Shown: positions 1 through 9,284, numbered from the stretch's first letter. The stretch: 64,000 nucleotides of DNA from Brevibacterium marinum (GCF_011927955.1 NZ_JAATJN010000001.1:2108001-2172000); one strand, 5' to 3'. Made by a program: numbers and translations. Notes: generated from the sequence alone by a model not told the origin.

Positions 1-123
1 GTCGATGAGCGTTGCCCCGGGCAGCCCGGCGGCGATGCTCGTCAGATCGAACGGGGCAGACCCGCGAGACGAGGGCGCCCCATGTGGTGAGTGGTCAGAA
101 CGCGGCGGACGAGAATCGGGCAT
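1..123 (-). CDS. Unidentified protein, N-terminal fragment cut by the window edge
   Basis: On the minus strand a frame opens at an ATG at 123 and stays open to the window edge, giving 41 codons without the C-terminus. The product starts MPDSRPPRSD and after about 20 polar residues changes to APFDLTSIAAGLPGATLID, which reads like the start of a folded domain. The gene would be divergent from the hydrolase starting at 197, with 73 bp between them. No family is recognised and the fragment is short, so a chance open frame is possible. Confidence 0.35.
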   Translation of the reverse strand, partial: MPDSRPPRSDHSPHGAPSSRGSAPFDLTSIAAGLPGATLID

Positions 124-196
124 GTCCCAAGTGTCTCAGCCCAAGCGCAGAAAGCCCGTGTGTCGGGGCCCCGCGCACCTGACTAGACTGGGGCAC

Positions 197-1003
197 ATGC
201 GTATTGCCAGATTTGTGCATCAGGATGAACCCAAATACGGAGTCGTCGAAGGCGAAGTTCCCCCGATCGAGGACGGCACGTGGGACACGTCCGGCCTCGA
301 ACTCGCCGTTTTGGACCAGGACCCGTTCTTCGCACCGGCCCAATCGACGGGAGAGCGGCTGAAGTTCGACGACGTTCGCCTCGTCAGCCCGATCCTGCCG
401 CGATCGAAGGTCGTCGGCGTCGGACGCAACTTCGCCGACCACGCCGCCGAACTCGGCAACGAAGTTCCCGTCAGCCCGCTGACATTCTTCAAACCCAACA
501 CCTCGGTGATCGGCCCCGGCGATCCGATCCGCCTGCCCGACATCAGCGAATACGTCTCCTATGAGGCCGAACTGGCCGTCATCATCGGTCGCGTCGCCAA
601 GGGAGTGAAGGCGGAGAACGCCTATGACCACGTCCTCGGCTACACCGGCGGCAACGACGTGACCATGCGTGACATCCAGAAGTCCGACAAGCAGTGGTCG
701 CGTGCGAAGGGTTTCGACACCTCCTGCCCGCTGGGCCCGTGGATCGAAACCGAACTCGACGTCGACAGCCTGGGCATCCGCTCCTGGGTCGACGGCGACC
801 TCAAACAGGACGGCAACACCGCCGACTTCATCTTCGACATCCCGACCCTCATCGAACACCTCAGCGAAACCATCACCCTGCTGCCCGGTGACGTCATCCT
901 CACCGGCACACCGGTAGGAGTCGGCCAGATCGTGGCCGGCAATCGCGTCGACATCGCGATCGACGGACTCGGCGTGCTCAGCAATATGGCCATGGACGCC
1001 TGA
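197..1003 (+). CDS. Fumarylacetoacetate hydrolase family protein
   Basis: This 268-residue protein belongs to the FAH superfamily of Mg2+-dependent enzymes that cleave, hydrate or decarboxylate acylpyruvate-type substrates; the substrate here is unknown. The domain runs from about residue 68 to the end. Acidic metal ligands are visible as E123 and E125 ([10 protein letters not shown]) and D154 (GGNDVTMRD), followed by the family pattern [16 protein letters not shown] near the C-terminus. The frame is open further upstream, but the ATG at 197 fits the usual start of the family. A TAGACT box at 184-189 lies at the distance expected if transcription began at or next to this ATG, so the message may be leaderless. 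FAH-family genes are often found just upstream of gltX in actinobacteria. Confidence 0.9.
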   Translation: MRIARFVHQDEPKYGVVEGEVPPIEDGTWDTSGLELAVLDQDPFFAPAQSTGERLKFDDVRLVSPILPRSKVVGVGRNFADHAAELGNEVPVSPLTFFKPNTSVIGPGDPIRLPDISEYVSYEAELAVIIGRVAKGVKAENAYDHVLGYTGGNDVTMRDIQKSDKQWSRAKGFDTSCPLGPWIETELDVDSLGIRSWVDGDLKQDGNTADFIFDIPTLIEHLSETITLLPGDVILTGTPVGVGQIVAGNRVDIAIDGLGVLSNMAMDA

Positions 1004-1115
1004 GGTCCGGGGACCGACCCCACACGCGGATCGGCACCGCACAGCGTTCAGCGCAGCATCGCGGCCGCACAGCACCGCCACACAACTCGCAGCACTCAAA
1101 GACCGAAGGAACCCC

Positions 1116-2582
1116 GTGAGCGTCAAAGTTCGTTTCTGCCCATCACCCACCGGCACCCCGCACGTCGGCATGGTCCGCACCGCCCTGTTCAACTGGGCGT
1201 ATGCGAAGCACACCGGCGGACAGTTCGTCTTCCGCATCGAAGACACCGACGCAGCCCGTGATTCAGAGGAGAGCTTCGGGCAGGTCGTCGAAGCCATGAA
1301 GTGGCTCGGCCTCGACTGGGATGAGGGCATCGACGTCGGCGGACCCGACGGACCCTACCGTCAGTCCCAGCGCGGCGAGATCTACCAAGGCGTCATCGAC
1401 AAGCTCAAGGCAGCCGGCCACATCTACGAGTCCTACTCGACCAATGAAGAGGTCGAGGCCCGGCACAAGGCAGCGGGCCGCGACCCGAAGCTCGGCTACG
1501 ACGGCTACGACCGCGACCTCACCCCCGAACAGATCGCCGGCTTCAGGGCCGAAGGACGCGAACCGGTCTGGCGCGTGCGCATGCCCGCCGAGGACGTCAC
1601 CTTCACCGACCTCGTCCGCGGAGAGATCACCTTCCGCGCCGGCACCATCCCCGACTACGTCGTCGTCCGCGCTACGGGTGAGCCGCTGTACACCCTGGTC
1701 AACCCCGTCGACGACGCTCTCATGGGCATCACCCATGTGCTGCGCGGTGAGGACCTGCTGTCCTCGACCCCGCGTCAGGTCGTGCTCTATGAAGCGCTCA
1801 AGGACATCGGGGTTGCGACGGCGACGCCCGAGTTCGGTCACCTGCCCTATGTCATGGGTGCCGGCAACAAGAAGCTGTCCAAGCGCGATCCGGAGTCGAA
1901 CCTGTTCCTCCACCGCGACAACGGCTTCATCCCCGAGGGCATGATCAACTACCTCGGTCTGCTCGGCTGGTCCATCGCACCGGATCGGGACATCTTCAGC
2001 GTCAAGGAATTCGTCGATGCCTTCGACATCCACGATGTCCTGCCCAACCCCGCCCGCTTCGATGTGAAGAAGGCGACCGCGATCAACGCCGACCACATCC
2101 GACTCCTCGACGTCAGCGACTTCCGTGACCGTCTGGTGCCCTATCTCCAGGCCGCCGAGGTGCTCCCCGAGGAGCCGTCGCAGGCTCAGCTGGACGTCCT
2201 CGACCAGGCGGCGCCGCTCGTGCAGACGCGGATGAACCTCCTCGGCGAGGCGCCCGGGCTGCTCGCGTTCCTGTTCACCCCCGACGCGGAGCTGGCCATG
2301 GCCGAGGACGGTCTGAAGACGCTCAAGGACTCCGCTCCCGATGTCCTCGCCTCCTCGATCGAGGTCCTCGCAGGGGTCGAGGACTGGACGACCGACACTC
2401 TTCACAGTGTGCTGCAGGCCAAGCTCGTCGACGAGATGGAGATCAAACCGCGACTGGCCTTCGGTCCGCTGCGCGTGGCCGTGTCCGGGCGCAAGGTCTC
2501 CCCACCGCTGTTCGAGTCGATGGAGATCCTCGGCAAGGAGTCCTCGCTGACCCGCCTGCGGGCCCTGGCGGCCCGGCTGTGA
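1116..2582 (+). CDS. gltX: Glutamyl-tRNA synthetase
   Basis: GltX is a cytoplasmic class I aminoacyl-tRNA synthetase that attaches glutamate to tRNA-Glu. At 488 residues it has normal length. The HIGH-type ATP site is [10 protein letters not shown] at residues 9-18, and the KMSKS-type loop is KLSKRD near residue 252. The start is a GTG preceded by GAAGGA at 1105-1110. The stop overlaps the GTG start of the following hydrolase by four bases, so the two are probably co-transcribed. tRNA-Gln and tRNA-Glu genes lie 1.5 kb downstream. Actinobacteria generally lack GlnRS, so the enzyme is expected also to mischarge tRNA-Gln for the GatCAB amidotransferase; this is family knowledge, not visible here. 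Confidence 0.97.
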   Translation: MSVKVRFCPSPTGTPHVGMVRTALFNWAYAKHTGGQFVFRIEDTDAARDSEESFGQVVEAMKWLGLDWDEGIDVGGPDGPYRQSQRGEIYQGVIDKLKAAGHIYESYSTNEEVEARHKAAGRDPKLGYDGYDRDLTPEQIAGFRAEGREPVWRVRMPAEDVTFTDLVRGEITFRAGTIPDYVVVRATGEPLYTLVNPVDDALMGITHVLRGEDLLSSTPRQVVLYEALKDIGVATATPEFGHLPYVMGAGNKKLSKRDPESNLFLHRDNGFIPEGMINYLGLLGWSIAPDRDIFSVKEFVDAFDIHDVLPNPARFDVKKATAINADHIRLLDVSDFRDRLVPYLQAAEVLPEEPSQAQLDVLDQAAPLVQTRMNLLGEAPGLLAFLFTPDAELAMAEDGLKTLKDSAPDVLASSIEVLAGVEDWTTDTLHSVLQAKLVDEMEIKPRLAFGPLRVAVSGRKVSPPLFESMEILGKESSLTRLRALAARL

Positions 2583-3910
2583 CCGACGCGAACCGGGCCA
2601 CGGGCCTGAACCAGCGAACTTGGTCGCGTGGGGGACTGCATCTGCGGGACGTGACCTTCGATGCTCCGTTCGATCACTTCGACGGGGGAGCGGCACTGCC
2701 CGGAGCCGCCTCGGCGAGTTCAGCGGCACCGGCGAGCATCGAGGTCTTCGCCCGGATCATCGCCACCGAGACGGACAGCACGAAACCCCACCTCGTGTTC
2801 CTGCAGGGCGGGCCCGGTGTCGAAGCGCCCCGACCCATCACACCTGTCGGCCGGTCCACCTGGTTGGCGCGGGCACTCGAGGACTTCCAGGTCGTCATGC
2901 TCGACCAGCGCGGGACAGGCAGATCGAGCCCCATCGGATCCGTGAGCGGACGCATCACCGGCCTCGACGGGGTCGGGGACGACCCGACCGACATCGCCGA
3001 GGCGCTGAGTCGTTATCGGGCGGACGCGATCGTCGAGGACGCGGAGGTCCTGCGCCAGGGGCTCGGCATCGACACCTGGTCGCTGCTGGGACAGTCGTTC
3101 GGCGGGTTCACCGCGCTGCGCTACGTGTCCGCCCACTCCGAGTCGCTGAACGAGGTCTACTTCACCGGCGGGCTGCCGGCGATCGGCACGGACCCGGCGA
3201 CCGTCTATGCCACGACGTGGGAGGGCATGAAGGACAAATCGGAGCAGTACTACCGTGCATTCCCGGGCGACCGCGACAAGCTCGCCCGTCTCGTCGACCT
3301 CGCCGAGACGGGCGGGGGCATCGCGCTCCCCGGAGGGGCGCGCGCCACGACGGAGCGCATCCGCCTGCTGGGGCACTTCCTCGGAGCCTCCGACGGGCCC
3401 GAGAAGCTGCACTATCTGCTGGACCTGGACCCCGCCTCGGCGGCATTCCGTCATGATCTGGCTGCGGCACTGCCGTTCTCGGGACGAAACCCGCTCTACG
3501 CCGTCGTCCACGAATCCTGCTGGGCCGATGGCGGCGTCACGAACTGGGCGGCCCGCCGAGCGATGCCGGCAGACGTCAGCGCCGACCCGACGCTGCTGGC
3601 CGGTGAGCACGCAGGACCGGAGTCGCTGACCGAGGATCCGGAGCTCGCACCATTCGCCGAGGTGGGACAGCTCGTCGCGGCGCGCGACTGGCCCCGACTC
3701 TACGATGCTGATGCGCTGCGGGCCGCAGACGTGCGCGGTGCGGCGGCGGTCTACTTCGAGGATGCCTACGTTCCCCCCGAGTACTCATTGGCCACGGCCG
3801 ATCTGCTCGAGGGCGTGAAGTCGTGGGTGACGAACGAGTACGAGCACAACGGTCTGCGGGCCGACGGCTACCGAGTGCTCGATCGCCTCATCGGTCTGGC
3901 TCGGGAGTGA
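2579..3910 (+). CDS. Alpha/beta hydrolase, proline-iminopeptidase-like (S33)
   Basis: This 443-residue enzyme has the layout of the prolyl aminopeptidase branch of peptidase family S33. The oxyanion-hole loop LQGGPG ends at residue 80, [10 protein letters not shown] follows near 108-116, and the nucleophile elbow GQSFGG places the catalytic serine at residue 173. [10 protein letters not shown] near the C-terminus carries the probable catalytic histidine. It likely removes N-terminal proline or other residues from peptides in the cytoplasm; no signal peptide is seen. It starts with GTG inside the gltX stop (GTGA overlap), implying translational coupling. The precise substrate cannot be read from sequence. 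Confidence 0.85.
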   Translation: MTDANRATGLNQRTWSRGGLHLRDVTFDAPFDHFDGGAALPGAASASSAAPASIEVFARIIATETDSTKPHLVFLQGGPGVEAPRPITPVGRSTWLARALEDFQVVMLDQRGTGRSSPIGSVSGRITGLDGVGDDPTDIAEALSRYRADAIVEDAEVLRQGLGIDTWSLLGQSFGGFTALRYVSAHSESLNEVYFTGGLPAIGTDPATVYATTWEGMKDKSEQYYRAFPGDRDKLARLVDLAETGGGIALPGGARATTERIRLLGHFLGASDGPEKLHYLLDLDPASAAFRHDLAAALPFSGRNPLYAVVHESCWADGGVTNWAARRAMPADVSADPTLLAGEHAGPESLTEDPELAPFAEVGQLVAARDWPRLYDADALRAADVRGAAAVYFEDAYVPPEYSLATADLLEGVKSWVTNEYEHNGLRADGYRVLDRLIGLARE

Positions 3911-4010
3911 GCCGGACCGAGCTCGAGAGTGAGAACGAGAGCTGCGGACCGAGCTCACGGGCGCGAGGGTGATTGTTAAGAAGGTCACACCGAAAATGCG
4001 CCTTCGAGAT

Positions 4011-4039
4011 TTGGAGTCGGACGGGAGCTTGTGTAGAGT
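4011..4039 (+). promoter_or_regulatory. Probable promoter of the tRNA-Gln/tRNA-Glu unit
   Basis: TTGGAG (4011-4016) and TAGAGT (4034-4039) form a sigma-70-like pair with a 17-base spacer. The predicted transcript would start near 4046, about 44 bases before the first tRNA. The spacing is ideal but the boxes match consensus only partly. Confidence 0.5.
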
Positions 4040-4089
4040 TATATCTCGTTGCTCAGGGAAATCTCCTCGGGGATTGGCCTGAAGAACAT

Positions 4090-4161
4090 TGGGGTATGGT
4101 GTAATTGGCAGCACGAGTGTTTCTGGTACATTTAGTCTAGGTTCAAGTCCTGGTACCCCAG
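4090..4161 (+). tRNA. tRNA-Gln (CTG)
   Basis: The seven-base acceptor stem TGGGGTA pairs with TACCCCA, with a G discriminator as usual for tRNA-Gln. The anticodon loop TTCTGGT, closed by AGTGT/ACATT, gives anticodon CTG. The T arm contains GTTCAAGTCC. CCA is not encoded. It lies 37 bases upstream of tRNA-Glu and probably shares its transcript. Confidence 0.95.
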
Positions 4162-4198
4162 CGGACAGCGTCGGGAATCAAATTCTGATGCGTCTTTC

Positions 4199-4271
4199 GC
4201 CCCCGTCGTCTAGTGGCCTAGGACGCCGCCCTCTCAAGGCGGTAACGGCAGTTCGAATCTGCTCGGGGGTA
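4199..4271 (+). tRNA. tRNA-Glu (CTC)
   Basis: The acceptor stem GCCCCCG pairs with CGGGGGT through a G-U end pair, followed by discriminator A. The anticodon stem CCGCC/GGCGG closes the loop CTCTCAA, giving anticodon CTC. The T arm contains GTTCGAATC. CCA is not encoded. It is the second gene of the tRNA unit. Confidence 0.95.
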
Positions 4272-4348
4272 CGGTTGAGTCCTGCATCGGCAAATCGGTG
4301 CGGGGCTCGCTCTAATTCACAGGCATTCTTCCGAGGTCCTGCTCAAGC

Positions 4349-4387
4349 GGCTCGCTCCGAGCCCCAGAGCCAGATCGCTCCGATCTG
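4349..4387. terminator. Tandem hairpins between convergent tRNA unit and membrane-protein gene
   Basis: Two small perfect hairpins with the same CTC loop follow each other: GGCTCG-CTC-CGAGCC (4349-4363) and CAGATCG-CTC-CGATCTG (4371-4387). They lie between the tRNA-Glu gene and the 3' end of the convergent DUF4282 gene and could stop transcription from both sides. There is no T-tract, which is common in high-GC actinobacteria. Confidence 0.4.
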
Positions 4388-4502
4388 CAGGACCGAATCG
4401 CCCTGAGCCGCAGAGCTCGACTCGCAGTCGATCCCTGAGACTCAGAGCGAAATGCCGGCACCGATCGGCCTGGCAGCGCACGATGCCTGCTGCCCGCAGC
4501 GG

Positions 4503-5384
4503 TCAGTGACCGACCGAGTCCGCGATCCGCTTCGTGTTCTCGGCCGTCTTGACGTTGGCCACAATGAGCTCAAGCGCCAGGCGGACGAAGATCACCCACA
4601 GGGCAGGCAGGATCCAGCCGAAGATGATGGCCAGCAGAAGCGGCCACGGACTGAAGCTCGGGGCGTCGCTGTAGAATCCGGCCGCGGCACCGGCAGCCGC
4701 TCCTGTGAGGATTCCGCCGATGATCGACCCCAGCCACGACAACGCGGCAACGACGATGGCGATGATGTAGATGAAGCCCGCCCACTTCACGGCGATGAAG
4801 TTGTCGAAGCGGAAGTCGAAGAGCGACCTGAAGAAACCGCTGTTGCGCGGCTGCCCTCCTGGTGAACCCGGCTGCCCGTAGGCTGCGAACTGAGGATGCT
4901 GTGAGCCCGCGTAGACACCCTGGTTCGGTTGCGCGTAGTCAGCGCCCTGGTAGAACTGACCTTGCTGCGTCGGCTGTCCGAACTGATCCTGAGAGCCCGG
5001 CTGAAAGTACTGGCCCTGCGGATTGTACTGACCCCCGTGGTCGTACCGTGCTCCCTGGTCGTACTGAGTTTGGCCCTGGTAGACACTCTGGTCGTATTGA
5101 CCCGGGTTGTACTCATCCTGTGGGTTGTACTGACCCCCTCGTGCCTGCTGTTGCTGCTGGTCGTACAGATGCGGCTGGTTCTCCCGCTGGTTGTCCTGCT
5201 CGGCCGGGCTGAATTGAGAGCCCTGACCGTACTGTGCGGAGCCGGCGTATGACTGATCGGCATCAGGCCCTTCTTCGGCCGCAGACGCCTGGGGGTCGTT
5301 CGGATGAGGCGTCTGCTGATCTGTCAGGTCGTTCTGATCGTTGTTTGCATCCGACTCGGAGTTCGGGTTCTGTGGTGTCGACAT
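4503..5384 (-). CDS. DUF4282 membrane protein with long Gln/Tyr/Gly-rich N-terminal region
   Basis: This 293-residue protein begins at an ATG at 5384, preceded by GAAGGAAG; an upstream in-frame extension lacks a comparable ribosome site. Residues 1-185 are low-complexity and cytoplasmic in character: first acidic and Asn/Gln-rich, then repeated QYDQ, QYNPQ and GQF/GQY motifs. From about residue 187 a DUF4282 segment begins (FFRSLFDFRFDNF), followed by two hydrophobic stretches that look like transmembrane helices, then a short helical tail. The domain has no assigned biochemical role. It is a single gene convergent with the tRNA unit. A role as a multivalent scaffold is conceivable from composition only. 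Confidence 0.85.
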   Translation of the reverse strand: MSTPQNPNSESDANNDQNDLTDQQTPHPNDPQASAAEEGPDADQSYAGSAQYGQGSQFSPAEQDNQRENQPHLYDQQQQQARGGQYNPQDEYNPGQYDQSVYQGQTQYDQGARYDHGGQYNPQGQYFQPGSQDQFGQPTQQGQFYQGADYAQPNQGVYAGSQHPQFAAYGQPGSPGGQPRNSGFFRSLFDFRFDNFIAVKWAGFIYIIAIVVAALSWLGSIIGGILTGAAAGAAAGFYSDAPSFSPWPLLLAIIFGWILPALWVIFVRLALELIVANVKTAENTKRIADSVGH

Positions 5385-5459
5385 GATCTTCCTTCGCGTG
5401 AGTGGTAGCCGATAGTCGCAACCTATCAGGGCGGGGTGACTATTTCGCCCCACCGCGTC

Positions 5460-6386
5460 TCAGCGCAGGGCGATGCTCCATTCGAGGCCGAGTTCAGCCT
5501 GGGGTTCGAGCACGTCGTACTGCAATCCTGTGGCGAAGGCGTTGGGCGGGCAGGCCATCGGTTCGATGGCGATGGCCGTTCGTCGACGGTCCGGAGCGAG
5601 TTCGTCCCCGGTGCATACCTGCCATGCCCGGAAGCCTGAGTCCATGCCGATGACGACGGTGCGATCATCGGCGCCCTTGATCCGTGCCCACGCCCACCCC
5701 GCGGTGTCGCGTCCGGGGGATCCGAAGGCATCGTCGAGAACGGTGTCGCCCAGGGTGCGCAGCGCGCGGAAGTCCTTGCAGGCAAGGCACGACGCCTCGT
5801 CCTGGTCATGATCGGCGGGAATCAGGGAGGCGGTGTCGAAGTGCTTCTCGTCGACCGGGATGAGCCTGTCGTCGACGGAGAAGCAGGTCTGGGCCGCGAT
5901 GGCCAACTGAGCCTCGTCGACCGTGGCCGCGCCGGGGTGGATCCAGGGGTGGAAGCCGAAGCCGAAGGGGGCCGGCCCGCTCCCGCGATTGCGGGAATGG
6001 GCGGCGATCCTGATCTCACCCTCATCGAGCGTGTAGGACACGATCAGTGAGAGCCGGAACGGGTACCCCCGGCTCGGTTCGATGTCGGTCCTCAGCGTCA
6101 CCGATGCCTCGGCGCATTCGGCGATGTCCCATTCCGCAGTCGCGACGAGGCCGTGCAGGGCGGTGCCGCGGGCCGGTTCTGTGATCGGCAGCCGATGACT
6201 GACGCCGTCGAAGTCATAGCGTCCCTCGGCGATGCGGTTGGGCCAGGGTGCGAGCACCGCTCCGTCGAAGGCGTCCATCCCGACGACGACGGGTCGACCG
6301 CCGACGGTGTAGTCGAGCAGGGCGGCGCCGATGGGCGAGATGATCGCGCAATCCTCGTCGTGGGCGAGTTCGATGAAGGCGGCCAT
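5460..6386 (-). CDS. galM: Aldose 1-epimerase (mutarotase)
   Basis: This 308-residue protein is a galactose-mutarotase-like enzyme that interconverts alpha and beta anomers of aldohexoses in the cytoplasm. Family landmarks are the sugar-loop PWPNRIAEGRY near the N-terminus, FGFGFHPWIHPG carrying a catalytic histidine, and AIEPMACPPNAF carrying the catalytic glutamate near the C-terminus. The ATG at 6386 has AGGAGG just upstream; the extra open frame before it is not needed. It is divergent from galT-galK, and a candidate DeoR operator at 6478-6491 lies in the shared promoter region. Placement with galT, galK and a sugar-type symporter supports galactose as substrate. Confidence 0.88.
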   Translation of the reverse strand: MAAFIELAHDEDCAIISPIGAALLDYTVGGRPVVVGMDAFDGAVLAPWPNRIAEGRYDFDGVSHRLPITEPARGTALHGLVATAEWDIAECAEASVTLRTDIEPSRGYPFRLSLIVSYTLDEGEIRIAAHSRNRGSGPAPFGFGFHPWIHPGAATVDEAQLAIAAQTCFSVDDRLIPVDEKHFDTASLIPADHDQDEASCLACKDFRALRTLGDTVLDDAFGSPGRDTAGWAWARIKGADDRTVVIGMDSGFRAWQVCTGDELAPDRRRTAIAIEPMACPPNAFATGLQYDVLEPQAELGLEWSIALR

Positions 6387-6477
6387 GCCCCTCCTGTGCG
6401 ATTGATCGGCGAATGTTGCCCTACCCCGGGATTCTACGCGAGATCTGTGCTCTGCTTCCATCAAATGTTAGTATTAT

Positions 6478-6491
6478 GATCGAAAATGATC
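6478..6491. promoter_or_regulatory. Candidate operator for the galactose DeoR regulator
   Basis: The 14-mer GATCGAAAATGATC is flanked by GATC on both sides. Read on the other strand it is GATCATTTTCGATC, which matches GATTGTTTATGATC at 11092-11105 (in front of the symporter) in 10 of 14 positions. A good -10 box TATTAT (6472-6477) abuts it, so a bound repressor would cover the galT transcription start; it also lies within the divergent galM promoter region. Assignment to the DeoR protein at 11147-11905 is inference. Confidence 0.5.
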
Positions 6492-6508
6492 GTTTTTGGG
6501 AGGGTCTG

Positions 6509-6571
6509 ATGAGCCAGCGTCGCTTCGCTCGATTCCACAGTCGAGCCGTCGACGTCACGGGTGCTCGGTGA
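6509..6571 (+). CDS. Probable leader peptide translationally coupled to galT
   Basis: A 20-codon frame (MSQRRFARFHSRAVDVTGAR) starts at an ATG with the best Shine-Dalgarno sequence of the region, GGGAGG at 6498-6503, five bases away. Its TGA at 6569-6571 overlaps the GTG start of galT at 6568-6570. The galT start itself has only a weak ribosome site, so ribosomes may load on the short frame and reinitiate on galT. The peptide is basic and has no run of one amino acid, so classical attenuation is not suggested. Expression of the peptide is unproven. Confidence 0.5.
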   Translation: MSQRRFARFHSRAVDVTGAR

Positions 6572-7704
6572 GCACGCGGATCCGGCGCGGCGAACTGGCC
6601 GACGGCAGGGAGGTCCTGTACTTCCAGGACGCCGATTCGCCCCCGGCCGCGATTGCCGAGGACCACCGTCCCGCGCAGCCGCGTCCCACCGACGGACAGC
6701 TGCGCTTCGACCTGCTGACCGGCCAGTGGGTGGCCATAGCCACCCATCGTCAGTCCAGGACGCATCTTCCCGTCGCCGCCGAATGCCCCCTCTGTCCCTC
6801 GACACCGGGCCGGCCCACAGAGATCCCTGCCGACGACTACGAAGTCGTCGTCTTCGAGAATCGGTTCCCTTCGCTGGGACCCGGGCTCGGCACGGTGGCT
6901 GCTGATCCGCGGCAGGCCTTCGTCGAGGCGGCATCCGAGTCCGCACTGACGGCCCCGGCCCATGGGCGCTGCGAGGTCGTCGTCTTCTCCTCTGAGCACG
7001 ACGGCTCCTTCGCCGACCTCGAACCCGCGCGTGCACGCACGGTCATCGATGCCTGGGCGAACCGGACGAGCGAACTCGCCGCGCGCGAGGGGATCGAACA
7101 GGTCTTCGTGTTCGAGAATCGGGGAGAGGAGATCGGCGTGACGATGAACCATCCCCACGGCCAGATCTATGCTTACCCGTATGTCACTCCGCACACAGCC
7201 CTCACCTCGTCCAGGGCGGCGCGGCATCGACGTGAGACGGGCAGGCCGCTGATGGGCGACGTCCTCGCCTTCGAACGCAGCTCGGGGGAGCGGATGATCC
7301 TCGAATCCGCACACTTCTCCGCCTTCGTGCCCTTCGCCGCCAGGTGGCCGATCGAAGTCCACCTCGTTCCGCATCGGCAGGTCCTCGGCATCGACGAACT
7401 CGACGAGGCAGAACGCGATGACCTCGCCCGCATCTATCCCGAGGTGCTGCGGCGCATCGACGGCCTCTACTCGAGTCCCACCCCCTACATCGCCGCCTGG
7501 CATCAGGCGCCGGTCAGTTGTGAGGATCGATCGGCAGAGTGGATGCATTTGGAGATCACCAGCCCCAGGCGGGCCGAGAATAAGCTCAAGTTCCTCGCCG
7601 GATCCGAAGCGGCCATGGGGGCCTTCGTCGGCGACGTCTCCGCCGAGGAGACCGCGGCGCGGCTGCGCGCACTATCGCCTGCGCACGAAGACGGTCGTCG
7701 ATGA
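6568..7704 (+). CDS. galT: Galactose-1-phosphate uridylyltransferase
   Basis: GalT transfers UMP from UDP-glucose to galactose-1-phosphate in the Leloir pathway. The 378-residue form starts at GTG 6568 and gives the usual N-terminus (RRGELADGREVLYF). Zinc-site cysteines C73 and C76 lie in CPLC, and the active-site HPH motif is at 195-197 (NHPHGQIYAYP) with H197 as the uridylylated histidine. A TTG further upstream in frame (6496) lacks a ribosome site. The gene is preceded by an overlapping leader peptide and overlaps galK by ATGA at its end, so galT-galK form a tight operon. A candidate repressor site lies upstream at 6478-6491. Confidence 0.93.
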   Translation: MSTRIRRGELADGREVLYFQDADSPPAAIAEDHRPAQPRPTDGQLRFDLLTGQWVAIATHRQSRTHLPVAAECPLCPSTPGRPTEIPADDYEVVVFENRFPSLGPGLGTVAADPRQAFVEAASESALTAPAHGRCEVVVFSSEHDGSFADLEPARARTVIDAWANRTSELAAREGIEQVFVFENRGEEIGVTMNHPHGQIYAYPYVTPHTALTSSRAARHRRETGRPLMGDVLAFERSSGERMILESAHFSAFVPFAARWPIEVHLVPHRQVLGIDELDEAERDDLARIYPEVLRRIDGLYSSPTPYIAAWHQAPVSCEDRSAEWMHLEITSPRRAENKLKFLAGSEAAMGAFVGDVSAEETAARLRALSPAHEDGRR

Positions 7705-8927
7705 GCGCGGCTCCCGGTCCGACGGGCCCGAGCCTGCGCCGCGAGTTCGAAGCGCTCTTCGGCTACCCGGCGCTCGGCTGCTTCCGCGCTCCCGGACGCG
7801 TCAATCTCATCGGCGAACACACCGACTACAACAATGGCTTCGTGCTGCCCATCGCCATCGACCGGGCCGTCCACGTGGCCATCGGCCGACGTCCTCACGC
7901 CCATGACGATGGCACCGTGGCGCAGCCTCGGCGGGAGGACAGCATCCGGATCGTCACCGACCACAGGGACGAGTCGGGTGAGCGACTGGCAGGACAGTTC
8001 ACGGCCGAGGAGCTCGTACCCGGAGTCCTCCGAGGCTGGCTCAGCCATCCGGCGGGCGTCGTCGACGAGATCGTCAAGTCGACCGGCACAGCCGTCGGCG
8101 GCATCGACCTCTACATCGAATCGACCGTGCCCGTCGGGGCCGGGCTCTCCTCTTCCCATGCCCTCGAAGTGGCGGTCCTCATCGCCCTCGATGAGATCTG
8201 CGGCCTCGGCCTCGACGACCGGGAGAAGGTGCTGCTCACCCAGCGAGCCGAGAACGACTTCGTCGGGGCTCCGACCGGAATCGTCGACCAGGCCGCCTCC
8301 ATCATGACCGAGGCCGGACACGCGCTCTTCCTCGACTGCAGGGATCTTCGCACTCGACAGATCCCGTTCGATCTGGAGGCCGAGGGCCTGCAGCTGCTCG
8401 TCCTCGACACCCGCGTGTCCCACTCCCACAGCGAGAGCGGGTACGGCGATCGGCGGCACACCTGTGAGGAGGCCGCCGGGATCCTGGGAGCCGAGAGTCT
8501 GCGAGAACTCGAGAAGGACGACGACCTCGGTCGGCTGACCGGGGAGCAGCAGAAGCGGGTGCGGCACGTCATCAGCGAGAACGCCCGGGTCCGGGCCACC
8601 GTCGAACTCTTGGACAGTGGCGACTCAGAAGAGCATCGGATTCGCAGGATCGGCGAACTGCTGCTCGCCTCCCACGACTCCCTCGCCCACGACTACGAGG
8701 TTTCCTGCATCGAGCTCGACACCGCCGTCGCGGCGGCGACATCGGCAGGAGCGATCGGGGCGCGGATGATCGGCGGCGGCTTCGGGGGATCGGCGATCGC
8801 ACTCGTCGAGGCCGCGAGCGTCGACGAGGTCAGTGGGGCGGTCCGTGCGGCGTTCGCCGATCACGGGTATGCCACGCCCGATATCTTCGCAGTCAGCGCG
8901 GGCGCGGGCGCCGGCAGAATCGACTGA
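7701..8927 (+). CDS. galK: Galactokinase
   Basis: GalK phosphorylates alpha-D-galactose at C1 using ATP. The 408-residue protein has the galactokinase signature GRVNLIGEHTDYNNG around residues 32-46, the GHMP phosphate loop VPVGAGLSSSHALEVA, and the C-terminal GHMP motif GARMIGGGFGGSAIAL. The ATG overlaps the galT stop by four bases. An insertion of acidic/basic residues near 68-90 (including AQPRREDSI) makes the N-lobe a little longer than usual. The downstream gene is convergent, so the operon ends here; no galE is visible in the window. Confidence 0.95.
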   Translation: MSAAPGPTGPSLRREFEALFGYPALGCFRAPGRVNLIGEHTDYNNGFVLPIAIDRAVHVAIGRRPHAHDDGTVAQPRREDSIRIVTDHRDESGERLAGQFTAEELVPGVLRGWLSHPAGVVDEIVKSTGTAVGGIDLYIESTVPVGAGLSSSHALEVAVLIALDEICGLGLDDREKVLLTQRAENDFVGAPTGIVDQAASIMTEAGHALFLDCRDLRTRQIPFDLEAEGLQLLVLDTRVSHSHSESGYGDRRHTCEEAAGILGAESLRELEKDDDLGRLTGEQQKRVRHVISENARVRATVELLDSGDSEEHRIRRIGELLLASHDSLAHDYEVSCIELDTAVAAATSAGAIGARMIGGGFGGSAIALVEAASVDEVSGAVRAAFADHGYATPDIFAVSAGAGAGRID

Positions 8928-8985
8928 CCGGGGGAGCACACCGCCGAGCGGCTCCGACCTTGCGTGTCAGGCTCCGACCGGGACT

Positions 8986-9267
8986 CTAAGCTCGGGCATC
9001 GCCGGTTTCGTCGGCGGTCCCGGTCGCCTCGTCGTCGACGATGGGAATCGGACTCAGCCTGGCCCAGACGAGAAAGACGATCGCGGCGACGATCAGGCCG
9101 ATTCCGGTCCAGAGGTTGGCGTCGATTCCGCCGGTCCGCTCCGCCTCGTCGGGGGTGTAGCCGACGATGCCGACGATCGTGAGGACGACCCCGAAGATCG
9201 CCAGCAGCACGCCGATGACATTGCGGATGTCGAATGCGCCCGCGGTCGGTCTGTTCGCTTTGCTCAT
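8986..9267 (-). CDS. Small two-helix membrane protein coupled to the symporter
   Basis: This 93-residue protein has two hydrophobic stretches (about residues 15-38, IRNVIGVLLAIFGVVLTIVG, and about 55-75, LWTGIGLIVAAIVFLVWARL) joined by a polar loop YTPDEAERTGG and ending in an acidic tail. A start at ATG 9267 is preferred because the product begins MSKANRP; a GTG at 9288 overlapping the symporter stop is an alternative. It lies directly downstream of the symporter, so the two are almost certainly made together. Small partner proteins are known for some sodium-solute symporters (YjcH-ActP, YhdT-PanF), but this protein does not obviously belong to those families. Function is inferred from context only. 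Confidence 0.75.
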   Translation of the reverse strand: MSKANRPTAGAFDIRNVIGVLLAIFGVVLTIVGIVGYTPDEAERTGGIDANLWTGIGLIVAAIVFLVWARLSPIPIVDDEATGTADETGDARA

Positions 9268-9284
9268 TGTTCTCACTTGCTCCT

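Noticed and set aside
6496-6567. Extension of galT to the upstream TTG at 6496
   Set aside because: The Shine-Dalgarno sequence lies after this TTG and fits the ATG at 6509 in another frame; the extra residues are not GalT-like.
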